Of a DNA stretch of 64,000 nucleotides, positions 34,569 to 42,453 are shown in pieces (the stretch's first letter is position 1; each line of letters opens with the position of its first letter). The DNA comes from Paraglaciecola arctica (GTDB lineage: Bacteria; Pseudomonadota; Gammaproteobacteria; Enterobacterales; Alteromonadaceae), in the NCBI RefSeq assembly GCF_018861065.1, contig NZ_JAHKQO010000028.1:1-64000 (forward strand), read 5' to 3'. The notes under the pieces are model-generated. The model made no database searches and was not told the DNA's origin. It saw only the letters and a list, made by a program, of their open reading frames with translations. The translations under genes and the position numbers were made by a program.

Positions 34569-36694
34569 TATGATTTTGCATCTTCGTTTGGCCAGTAATG
34601 ACTAATTTGCATACCGGTTTTGGGGTGTTCTAATTGCTCTGTATGCAGTATGTCTGGACCAATAGGGAGTGTCTGTCCATGGGGCACAAATACAGCCATT
34701 TCATCCAGGGCTAATGTTAATTTGTGAACGTAGCCTCCACTAAACACTTGTTGTTCAGGGAATCTAAGCCACTGTCCCTGAGGTAAATAAAACTCTACTT
34801 CACCACCGGGTTGTGTGCAGGGAACCACTAATAAATGATCACCAAACATAAACTGAATTTCAAAACCTCGGGCTAACCTGTCATCGGGGAAGGCCAAAGC
34901 CATGGCGCGCATCACTGGCAGACCGGTTTGACTAGCTTGTTGCATAGCTTGTTGTAGGTATGGAATAAGTTGATAGCGTAATTTTAGTGCTTGATCTACG
35001 GCTTTTTCAGCTTGTGATCCATAACTCCAAGGTTCGCGTTGACCTATACCGTGTAAACGCATATGCGCTGAAAACACTGCTGTTTGTGACCAACGAACAA
35101 ACAATTCCGCATCCCGGGTATCTTTATAAAAACCGCCTACGTCAGTAGCAAAATAGGGTGCACCTGACATGCCCCAAGACAACGCGCCTCTTATACTGCC
35201 AATCAATCCACCCCAATCGGCTTGAGGATCGCCCCCCCATTGGCTGGGATAACGTTGTGAACCAGTCCATGCGCTGCGACTGAATAAAAATGGCCCTGTA
35301 TGGCTATATTTTTCTGCTGCTTGATACACACAACGGTTATATAAAAGACTGTATACATTGTGTAATCGATGCCCTGAATCGCCGTTGTGGGCCAACATAT
35401 TGTCATCTTCTAGCTGTTCGCCAAAATCAGCTTTGATCATATCCACACCAAGATCAAATAGTGGTTTATGTGATTCAAGCCAAAAAGCGAACGCATCAGG
35501 ATGAGTGAAGTCCACTATTCCTGATTCAGGTAAGGGTGTTAACACTTCAGCAAAGGCACTCATGTCCCATTGGTAACGGTAGGCTTCGCCACTACGTTTA
35601 TCTTTAAGTAACCAACCTTTTTTGGCCATTTCTGTAAACAAAGGGTTTTGTACCGAGACTAAAGGATATTCCCAAATACACACCTTAAAATTCATGGCTT
35701 TAAGGTCATCAATCACCTGATTCGGTGGAAAGTCAGCAAATCTTTTGGGATCCCATTCAAATGCAAAACGGGTATCAGTATCCTGCCAGGCACGTCCGTC
35801 TAAGGTGATGACATCACAAGGCATGTTGTGCTCGCGCACGGCTTTGGCCGTAGCCATTAGTTCTGGTACATCTTTGTAATAGGCCTTAGATAAAATCACC
35901 CCCAAACTCCAAACTGGTGGGATTGGTGCTTTACCGGTCAATTCAGTGTACTGATGGATGATTTCTGCACCATTTTTTCCGGTCAATATAAAAATATCCA
36001 AGGCATCGTCTTCAACTAATAAGCCATAAGACCTTTGTGACCAAGGCGCATAGCCCACAGCATGAGTGACAGGGGCAGGGGTATGTACAAATACTCCCCA
36101 ACCTTGGGGACTCCAAGCAAAAGGCGTATTTTTGTAGGATATTTCAGCATTGACGCCCAGCGCATCATGATTATAAGAACGAATAAACTGCCCGCGTTTA
36201 TTCAAACTTGACCATTTTTCACCTAAACCATATACCGCTTCTTCAGCACCTAAATCTAAACTAAATAACCACCCCTGATCGGTTTTCGCTAAAGGAGGGA
36301 TTCGAAACTGTCTTACAAAATGTCCATCGTTTGGGGTTCTTTGGACACTTTTTCCTTCGTAAAAAAGTTCAAAGGAAAAAGGATGATGTTGAATAATTAG
36401 TTGGTGATCGCCTGATGAAATAGACGTGTTATGTTCTGAGTGATTAAGTTCGCTAACCTGATTTTCTGGCTCTTGTTGCAACATTTCGTAATTGGCACTA
36501 GAGCGGCCTGTTGCTCGCAGACGTAACCCAAACCAATGAAAACTCAATTGTAATGTACCAACCGTAGTGGGCAACATTATTGTAGAATCTTCAGCCAAGT
36601 AAGCGGCACCTGTCACTGCCACTTGGGTAACCACATTCCAATCAGGTGCAGCTAGATTGAGTTTTGGCGATTGTGATGATGAGAGCTCAGACAC
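34568..36694 (-). CDS. GH31 alpha-glycosidase (YicI-like clade)
   Basis: 708 residues without a signal peptide, so cytosolic. Glycoside hydrolase family 31 is clear: the nucleophile Asp423 sits in MIKADFGEQ and the acid/base Asp489 in WGGDPQADW, spaced 66 apart as in E. coli YicI (416/482). The FEWDP block also resembles alpha-xylosidases. By hand alignment the Arg and Trp that bind the sulfonate in sulfoquinovosidase YihQ are not conserved. It should cleave an alpha-glycoside brought in by the co-encoded TRAP transporter. The aglycone and sugar are unknown. Confidence 0.9.
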   Translation of the reverse strand: MSELSSSQSPKLNLAAPDWNVVTQVAVTGAAYLAEDSTIMLPTTVGTLQLSFHWFGLRLRATGRSSANYEMLQQEPENQVSELNHSEHNTSISSGDHQLIIQHHPFSFELFYEGKSVQRTPNDGHFVRQFRIPPLAKTDQGWLFSLDLGAEEAVYGLGEKWSSLNKRGQFIRSYNHDALGVNAEISYKNTPFAWSPQGWGVFVHTPAPVTHAVGYAPWSQRSYGLLVEDDALDIFILTGKNGAEIIHQYTELTGKAPIPPVWSLGVILSKAYYKDVPELMATAKAVREHNMPCDVITLDGRAWQDTDTRFAFEWDPKRFADFPPNQVIDDLKAMNFKVCIWEYPLVSVQNPLFTEMAKKGWLLKDKRSGEAYRYQWDMSAFAEVLTPLPESGIVDFTHPDAFAFWLESHKPLFDLGVDMIKADFGEQLEDDNMLAHNGDSGHRLHNVYSLLYNRCVYQAAEKYSHTGPFLFSRSAWTGSQRYPSQWGGDPQADWGGLIGSIRGALSWGMSGAPYFATDVGGFYKDTRDAELFVRWSQTAVFSAHMRLHGIGQREPWSYGSQAEKAVDQALKLRYQLIPYLQQAMQQASQTGLPVMRAMALAFPDDRLARGFEIQFMFGDHLLVVPCTQPGGEVEFYLPQGQWLRFPEQQVFSGGYVHKLTLALDEMAVFVPHGQTLPIGPDILHTEQLEHPKTGMQISHYWPNEDAKS

Positions 36695-37042
36695 AGGTAA
36701 CCTCTGGTAGTTTGCATTGCTATATTCTACTTATTTGAACCGCTTGCGGAAAACAAACTACGCATGAACAAATAACATAGGTTTAATCTTATATAAGACA
36801 TAAGTTATAGTAGTGTTAAATTTTTGTCAATCGATGAGAACAGTCAATCGCTTTAAATATATTAAGTGACCAAGCTGTACTCATTTTATGAGATTGAGCA
36901 TGACCCAATGATTGAACATAGCTATTTCTAATTCTGTTAATCACTTAGGTTGAAATTTTTTAGTACAATATCTATTTAATTCCTTGAATCAGAGTAGCAG
37001 TTAATAATACTCTAGAGCATTATTAACTTGCAGTTTACATTC
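36695..37042. other. Divergent control region between the GH31-TRAP operon and the GntR gene
   Basis: About 350 bp with no gene. It holds the partial operator at 36787-36803, A/T-rich sequence, and the promoters of the leftward GH31-TRAP operon and the rightward regulator. CTCTAGAG at 37010-37017 is a short perfect palindrome near the regulator start. Confidence 0.55.
36787..36803. promoter_or_regulatory. Partial operator upstream of GH31-TRAP
   Basis: TCTTATATAAGACATAA matches the core and right arm of the operators at 24397 and 31572; the left arm is degenerate. It lies about 93 bp before the GH31 start and about 240 bp before the regulator. Confidence 0.6.
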
Positions 37043-37792
37043 ATGAATAAAAATCGTTTTGATAACAAACTCAGTCAACCAGGGTTAGCATTTCAGCCCC
37101 TTTACAAACAAGTTGAGGAGCATGTCACTCAACTGATTGTTGAACAACGTTGGAAGCCTGGGGAAATGTTACCGAACGAATTTCAATTGGCAAGCGAACT
37201 AAATGTCAGTCAAGGTACGGTGCGTAAAGCATTAAACAGTTTAACCGATGCTAAAATACTGACCCGAAGACAAGGCATTGGGACTTTTGTTTCAGAGCAT
37301 ACTGGGCATCATAGTTTGTATCGATTCTTTCCGTTAATTGCTGATGGAAAAACGCCGGAGCTACCTAAAGCTGAACTACTTTCAGTAGAAACTCATAAAG
37401 CTACTAAACAGGTTGCCCAAGCGTTAGAATTAGAGCTAAATGCCAAAGTGATAGTGCTTAGTAGACGGCGAATATTGAATAACGAATTTTGCATTGCCGA
37501 AACTATATTTTTGCCACATAAATACTTCGGCACACTGGAAGAACATCCCGAAGTCCCTCATACCCTTTATCATTTCTATCAAACTCAATTTAATCTTACC
37601 GTTCGAGACACCCGCGACAGTATTAAAGCAGTACTGGCGACTAAGCAAGATGCTCAGATGTTAGGTATAACGTTAGGTGATCCGCTTCTAGAAGTCACAC
37701 GAGTGACCCACTCATTAGACAACAAAGCCATAGAATTTAGACAGAGTCGCTGCCGTAGTGATAACTATCATTATTTAGTGGAACTGGGTTAG
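37043..37792 (+). CDS. GntR-family (HutC/UTRA) transcriptional regulator
   Basis: 249 residues from the ATG at 37043; a TTG at 37028 would add five. An N-terminal winged helix (PLYKQVEEHVTQLIVEQRWKPGEMLPNEFQLASELNVSQGTVRKALNSL) is followed by a UTRA ligand-binding domain (VIVLSRRRILN, AETIFLP). HutC-type regulators usually repress transport and catabolic genes until a sugar or metabolite binds. It is divergent from the GH31-TRAP operon with an operator copy between them. It is the natural candidate for the shared palindrome. Its end overlaps the convergent PH-domain gene by 4 bp. Confidence 0.9.
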   Translation: MNKNRFDNKLSQPGLAFQPLYKQVEEHVTQLIVEQRWKPGEMLPNEFQLASELNVSQGTVRKALNSLTDAKILTRRQGIGTFVSEHTGHHSLYRFFPLIADGKTPELPKAELLSVETHKATKQVAQALELELNAKVIVLSRRRILNNEFCIAETIFLPHKYFGTLEEHPEVPHTLYHFYQTQFNLTVRDTRDSIKAVLATKQDAQMLGITLGDPLLEVTRVTHSLDNKAIEFRQSRCRSDNYHYLVELG

Positions 37793-38349
37793 TTGTCAGA
37801 GTGTTTGTCGTCTAACAGCTTTTTCAAGATTTTTTCTATATTCTGAACACTTTCTGTCAGGGCATGTAAATCATTCGTAGCCAAGTCATTAGTTGCAGCC
37901 TCAGGTTTCTCAATTTCAATACTTTGATTACCAGTTAAACGATCTTTTTGTTTTAATATCGTTTCTCTGAAAGCTTTTGCGTCGTTGATACCAATTAACG
38001 ATACTAAGGCTCCTTCGGATGATTGCCCTGCAGTTTCAAAACTTAGTTGATAAAGACCAAAGAAGCGCATTACAGGTCCTTGACTTAGCGCGATATCGGT
38101 AATTTTCTCAAGCGGGATAGACTTTTCAACAACAAATATGATGCCGCGTTTCACTACCAATTTTCGTTCTAATAACGTAGCTGACATTGCGTTGAGTATT
38201 TTTTTGGAAACCAACCAAGCAATCATCGCAACTAAGGGGCTTAGAAGAATTCCCGCTACGGTAATGAAACTAATAAACACCCAAATTACTGTCCAATAAT
38301 TTCGAACCTTAGGGTTGAAGGTCGCTTGTGCAATACAGTTATTTTCCAT
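37789..38349 (-). CDS. Bacterial PH-domain (YdbS-like) membrane protein
   Basis: 186 residues. Two hydrophobic segments (about residues 18-50) precede a bacterial PH domain recognised by LLERKLVVKRGIIFVVEKSIPLEKITDIALSQGPVMRFFGL. A charged tail follows, with a repeated ATNDLATNDLHALT segment and a predicted helix. The function of these proteins is unknown; many occur near envelope-stress genes. It is followed upstream on the same strand by the small PspB-like gene (48 bp gap). Confidence 0.78.
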   Translation of the reverse strand: MENNCIAQATFNPKVRNYWTVIWVFISFITVAGILLSPLVAMIAWLVSKKILNAMSATLLERKLVVKRGIIFVVEKSIPLEKITDIALSQGPVMRFFGLYQLSFETAGQSSEGALVSLIGINDAKAFRETILKQKDRLTGNQSIEIEKPEAATNDLATNDLHALTESVQNIEKILKKLLDDKHSDN

Positions 38350-38397
38350 TTTTTGTCCTCAAAGGCCGATTTTAATTACCCAAAGCATGACTAAATA

Positions 38398-38664
38398 TTA
38401 CCGAAGGTTATGTAAATTTTCATTAAGTTGGTATTTTCTATCAGTGACTATCGCTTCTAGGGTTTCAATTCTATCATTTTGGTATTTGACATGCCGAGCC
38501 ACTACTTTTTCTATCACTGTGTTTAAATCAGAATTTTTAGCTTTTAACGCTTCAAGTTCTATTTCTTTTAACTTTCGTTTGTTAATGATCATGGTGCTTG
38601 ATATCACTAAAATTGTGATCAACACCGCGGCAATACTCAAAAATAACCATAGGTTAATAATCAT
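38398..38664 (-). CDS. Small PspB-like membrane protein with coiled coil
   Basis: 88 residues. One N-terminal membrane helix (about residues 5-27) is followed by a charged coiled coil ending RIETLEAIVTDRKYQLNENLHNLR. The layout and this ending resemble phage-shock PspB and related small proteins, but no PspC or PspA gene is adjacent. Its ATG overlaps the acyltransferase stop codon by 4 bp, so the two are co-translated. The PspB link is tentative. Confidence 0.6.
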   Translation of the reverse strand: MIINLWLFLSIAAVLITILVISSTMIINKRKLKEIELEALKAKNSDLNTVIEKVVARHVKYQNDRIETLEAIVTDRKYQLNENLHNLR

Positions 38665-39896
38665 AGTGTGGTCGTCCTATATTGTTGCTTACTGAATTTA
38701 AAAAGGATGCGAGGCTTACGTTTTCCATTTAAGACAGCACCTAAGAAGGTCGAGCGCACTAAACCATCGTAAATCAATATGGATACGAAAATGGTTATTG
38801 CTGATATGCATAAAAGTTTAATTAACCAATAACTGGGGAGTTCTGCGAAGGCTATCTGTAACCATATTACTAGTGGCAAATGAATGAGATAGAGCCAATA
38901 GGAAGAGTCAGAAATATAACGCACAAACTGACTTGGCCGTGTGAATATTCGCTTGCATAATCCAAGAGTGAGAGATACGAGAGTCCACATCATAATGGCA
39001 TAATTCACAACGAAACATATTTTAAGCCAAATATACTGAGGATGACCCCGACTTGTCTCAAAGCCTGACAATGTGATCGTAATCGCGACAGCAACAATAC
39101 ACAGTATAAATTTGCTCCAGCCTAAACTAACAAATCCATTAATTAGCGACGATTGTCGTTGTAATAACCAACCAAATAGAAAAAATACGCAATACAATAA
39201 GGTAACCGGAATATCCGGTATGAGAGATTTATCAGGTGTGTCTATGCCCCAATGATCCATAAACCAAAGTGAAGCGGCTGTAGGAACACAAAGCACTAGA
39301 ATAGCAAACCGTGAATGGCACAACCAATTAATAGCGTAGTCTATTAGAGGTGTTATTTTAGCCTTAGTGGGTGCGTGCAACCCAATTAAGTAATGGAGTA
39401 ATAATGTCATGACGCAAACCAGCAATAAGTAATACAAAAACCACAAATGGGTGCCTATTAAAAATTCATTGGGTAGTTGCCCTAAGCGTTTTAGGCCTTC
39501 CAATAGCGCGTTTCCAATGTGTACCTCTCCACGCATACTTTCGGCTCCCATAATCCAGCCTGATACCAGTAAAGGTCTTAATAAGAACCAACCGATAACC
39601 AATGGGACACCTACTCTCAACAAACGTGATTTAAGAAATCCACCCAACCCTAATTTTTGGAACGTCATATGACTAAAAAATCCGGCCACTAGAAAAAATA
39701 ACGCCATTCTGAAGGAATGACTAACCAACATAAATAATGGCACCCTCTCATTGGTGGAAATGTCCATCACTGCCCATCCAATAAAAATAGGCATAAAAGA
39801 GAGGCTGGCATGAAAAACTATGCCCAGTATCAATGCGAAACTTCTGGCCGCATCTAGGTAATCGAGCCTAGTGTTATTGTGTTCTCGCATATTCAT
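38661..39896 (-). CDS. Acyltransferase 3 family membrane protein (OpgC-like)
   Basis: 411 residues with about ten membrane helices. The opening RLDYLDAARSFALILGIVFHASLSF holds the conserved His of acyltransferase-3 proteins, and the closing YWLYLIHLPLVIWLQ block is also typical. The overall pattern is close to OpgC/MdoC, which succinylates periplasmic glucans, but the acceptor here is unknown. Its stop codon overlaps the start of the small PspB-like gene. Confidence 0.85.
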   Translation of the reverse strand: MNMREHNNTRLDYLDAARSFALILGIVFHASLSFMPIFIGWAVMDISTNERVPLFMLVSHSFRMALFFLVAGFFSHMTFQKLGLGGFLKSRLLRVGVPLVIGWFLLRPLLVSGWIMGAESMRGEVHIGNALLEGLKRLGQLPNEFLIGTHLWFLYYLLLVCVMTLLLHYLIGLHAPTKAKITPLIDYAINWLCHSRFAILVLCVPTAASLWFMDHWGIDTPDKSLIPDIPVTLLYCVFFLFGWLLQRQSSLINGFVSLGWSKFILCIVAVAITITLSGFETSRGHPQYIWLKICFVVNYAIMMWTLVSLTLGLCKRIFTRPSQFVRYISDSSYWLYLIHLPLVIWLQIAFAELPSYWLIKLLCISAITIFVSILIYDGLVRSTFLGAVLNGKRKPRILFKFSKQQYRTTTL

Positions 39897-39922
39897 GCTC
39901 CATTTTAAAAAAAAGGTAAGTG

Positions 39923-39952
39923 AACATTGATTTGTTTTTTCAAACCAATGTT
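39923..39952 (-). terminator. Possible terminator of the CIA30 gene
   Basis: AACATTG and CAATGTT, extended by TTTG/CAAA with one mismatch, form a hairpin 20 bp past the CIA30 stop codon. On the minus strand a T8 tract starts about eleven bases after the stem, so termination is possible but not ideal. Confidence 0.4.
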
Positions 39953-39972
39953 GATTGCTGTGCTGGCTTTAG

Positions 39973-40599
39973 TTAATAAAAACTGACTTCGTCAACCGCA
40001 AAATCAAACTGTGCTTTCCTTAAATCGAAGGCTACGATGCTGACGCCGTTAATCGTTTTAGTATTCAGTGCAGTTTGCTCTGACCAGGCACGTTTCATAG
40101 TGTTAAAGGGGACCTTTATTTCATGAAATTTTCCATCAGGGACGACAGACAGTTGTGCTGTGTGATAGTCAAAATTGGTCACTTCAACACTATTGGCGGA
40201 CACTGATAAATTCCCTGCGTTGACTTTAACCATAAGCCGAATACCTGAAAATTCACTGGCATCCATAGGTTGGCCTTTTGGGTCAAGAAGTAAAACTGAA
40301 CTTGCCCATCCAGGCTGTCCTCTTGCGGGTTCAATTTTCCCTTTCAGATGCATGACACCTTCAGCAACGTTCAATTCAGCGGTGGTACTTCCGCCAGCTA
40401 CAGTGTCATTAAAAAATTGTCGGGGAATGCCTAACGTGTTGTTGGTTGGATCATTAAAGTCATCAATTATGGCACTGGTTTGAGTGTTGCTAACTTCCGC
40501 GTTTAATGGTGATGTGAAACATAAGCTTGATAGGGTAACGACAGAAACCATGGCAAGATAGCTTCGTACTCTTGATACTGTTTTAGATTGGTTATTCAT
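39973..40599 (-). CDS. CIA30-family exported protein
   Basis: 208 residues with a signal peptide ending ...SPLNAE. The mature part is a single beta-rich CIA30 (NDUFAF1-like, galactose-binding-like fold) domain, seen as IIDDFNDP...GWASSVLLLD...FSGIRLMVKV...HEIKVPFNTMKRAW. In mitochondria the fold serves complex I assembly; in bacteria it is of unknown function and possibly carbohydrate-binding. It is divergent from the fused sigma factor gene, and both starts lie behind a TGTCACCT element, so it may be a target of that sigma factor. Confidence 0.82.
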   Translation of the reverse strand: MNNQSKTVSRVRSYLAMVSVVTLSSLCFTSPLNAEVSNTQTSAIIDDFNDPTNNTLGIPRQFFNDTVAGGSTTAELNVAEGVMHLKGKIEPARGQPGWASSVLLLDPKGQPMDASEFSGIRLMVKVNAGNLSVSANSVEVTNFDYHTAQLSVVPDGKFHEIKVPFNTMKRAWSEQTALNTKTINGVSIVAFDLRKAQFDFAVDEVSFY

Positions 40600-40701
40600 A
40601 AGATCTCTTCCAAAATTTAAAAGTTGCGCGTTATTCGCGTGTTGCTATAAATTGAACACAGCAATGCGGTGTCTATCATTAAGTGCCTCAACGAAACGAA
40701 T

Positions 40702-40762
40702 AGGTGACAAAAAATTGAATTTAGTTATTGAAAATAAAAAAAATTGAGAAAAGCTGTCACCT
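40702..40762. promoter_or_regulatory. Divergent TGTCACCT elements, possible ECF promoter -35 boxes
   Basis: TGTCACCT occurs at 40755-40762 on the plus strand and at 40702-40709 on the minus strand, pointing outward to the sigma factor and CIA30 genes. TGTCAC-type -35 elements are used by some ECF sigma groups. A matching -10 could not be fixed. Confidence 0.4.
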
Positions 40763-40816
40763 TTACTAAAAAAACGGCACTTGTTAGTTTGCGGCGAAAA
40801 AATAAAAGTTATTGAT

Positions 40817-42421
40817 ATGTTTAATAAGAAAAAAACTAAGGCGAGTAATGACGACACTTTTTTGGTGATGTCTTCATTGGGAGGCGATCGCGACGCATTT
40901 TGCGAAATTGTCAGTCGTTATCAAAATTTGTTGTGTTCTTTGGCTTATTCGTCGGTCGGCGATATAAAACAAAGTGAAGACATAGCTCAAGAAGTGTTCG
41001 TTGAAGCCTGGAAGAAACTCGATTCTTTGCTAGCGCCAGAAAAACTAAAGTCATGGTTGTGTGGTATTTTACGATTTAAGTTAAGTCATTACCGTCGTAA
41101 GGAAGAAAAGCAACCGTTACGCAATGCTGATGAAATAGACAACACCGACTTAACCGCTAATGACAGTGAAATGGAAGACGTTGCCATCCGAGAGCAACAG
41201 CAAGCTCTGCTTTGGAAAGCCCTTGATAAAATGGATGATATTTACAGAGAGCCACTTATTTTATTTTACAGAGAGCACAATTCTGTTGAGCATGTGGCTC
41301 GTGAATTAGATTTATCTGAAGATACAGCCAAACAACGTTTGTCTAGAGGGCGCAAATTGTTGCAAAAGTCGATGATCAAATATGTGGAAGATGCACTAGT
41401 GAAGAGTAAACCTGGCGCAGGATTTACCGCTGCTGTGCTGTTAAGCATCAGTGGTATCGCTCCTCCAGTCAAAGCCGCGGCCATAGGAGCTGGAGCCGTT
41501 AAAACAGGTTCATTATTCAATTTAGCCAGTGTTTTGGCATTTTTGGTGGCGTGGTCAGGAGTGATAAGTTCATTTTTTGGTTTAAAAGCGGTACTTGTGC
41601 AATCACGTACACAACGAGAACGGCAACAAGCAATAAAAATAGTGGTGTTATTTATGTTATTTGCCATTGTTTTTGTAGCTGGCATGCTGCTATTAAAACA
41701 ACTGGCGTTAAGCACAAGTAGCGATGTTAGTGCTTTCACTATTGCTGCACAGCTACTGGCGCTGACTTTTGTAGCCAGTTATTTAGCCTTAGTCGATTAT
41801 ATGTTTAAGGCGATGCGCAGGCTGAGATTTCAAGAGCGTTTACTTTATCCTGAAGCTTTTCTTGGGCAAGTCGATCAAAAAAATGCCAAACAGCGTGAGT
41901 ATAAAAGCCAATTCACGCTACTTGGTATCCCTTTATTCCACTTTCAATTTACTAAGCCTGAAATGGGCGATAAACCGGCTTTTGGGTGGATTGCAGGTGG
42001 TAACATCGCTTACGGGCTACTTTTCGCTTGGGGTGGAGTAGCCATAGCACCGGTCAGTGTAGGGATCGTTTCTTTTGGTGTGATCAGTATTGGAGCCGTT
42101 GGTTTTGGCATTTTAGGAATTGGTGTAGTAGGCATAGGAGTGATTGGTTTTGGAGTGTCAGCAATAGCCTATAAAGCCTATGCCTCACTCTCTGCTCTGG
42201 GTTGGGAAAGTGCATTTAGCAGTGGTTTTGCAACAGCCAAAGAGGCCGCTATAGGAGCCATTGCGCAGGCACCTCATGTCAATAACGACATGGCTGCTGA
42301 AGTCATTAATTTGAGCGGATTGAGTCAAAATTACCTCTGGATTTTAGCTGTTATAGCGGCTCTAGTGATCATTCCCGCTGTATGGCATTCAATTAAAGTG
42401 CAGCAACGAATGAAAAAGTAA
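40817..42421 (+). CDS. ECF sigma factor fused to a C-terminal membrane domain
   Basis: 534 residues from the ATG at 40817. Residues 1-185 form an ECF sigma factor: region 2 (AYSSVGDIKQSEDIAQEVFVEAW) and region 4 (LDLSEDTAKQRLSRGRKLLQ). The remainder has about six membrane helices, a soluble loop, and a stretch of seven five-residue repeats of the form x-(S/G)-hydrophobic-G-x at 42053-42157. No separate anti-sigma gene is adjacent, so the membrane part probably controls the sigma factor in cis. The signal is unknown. The ribosome binding site is weak. Confidence 0.85.
   Translation: MFNKKKTKASNDDTFLVMSSLGGDRDAFCEIVSRYQNLLCSLAYSSVGDIKQSEDIAQEVFVEAWKKLDSLLAPEKLKSWLCGILRFKLSHYRRKEEKQPLRNADEIDNTDLTANDSEMEDVAIREQQQALLWKALDKMDDIYREPLILFYREHNSVEHVARELDLSEDTAKQRLSRGRKLLQKSMIKYVEDALVKSKPGAGFTAAVLLSISGIAPPVKAAAIGAGAVKTGSLFNLASVLAFLVAWSGVISSFFGLKAVLVQSRTQRERQQAIKIVVLFMLFAIVFVAGMLLLKQLALSTSSDVSAFTIAAQLLALTFVASYLALVDYMFKAMRRLRFQERLLYPEAFLGQVDQKNAKQREYKSQFTLLGIPLFHFQFTKPEMGDKPAFGWIAGGNIAYGLLFAWGGVAIAPVSVGIVSFGVISIGAVGFGILGIGVVGIGVIGFGVSAIAYKAYASLSALGWESAFSSGFATAKEAAIGAIAQAPHVNNDMAAEVINLSGLSQNYLWILAVIAALVIIPAVWHSIKVQQRMKK
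42053..42157 (+). repeat. Seven pentapeptide-like repeats in the sigma-fused membrane domain
   Basis: The translated segment reads VSVGI, VSFGV, ISIGA, VGFGI, LGIGV, VGIGV, IGFGV. The period is exactly five residues with an invariant Gly at position four. It may be a small solenoid or a tightly packed membrane hairpin. Confidence 0.75.
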
Positions 42422-42453
42422 AACGACTCAATGCATGTTAACTGTACAACAGC

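Noticed and set aside
34568-36694. Naming the GH31 gene as a sulfoquinovosidase (YihQ)
   Set aside because: The sulfonate-binding Arg and Trp known from YihQ were not found in a manual alignment; the active-site blocks look more like YicI.
38398-38664. Calling the small membrane protein PspB outright
   Set aside because: Only the layout and the C-terminal segment resemble PspB, and PspA/PspC genes are missing from the neighbourhood.
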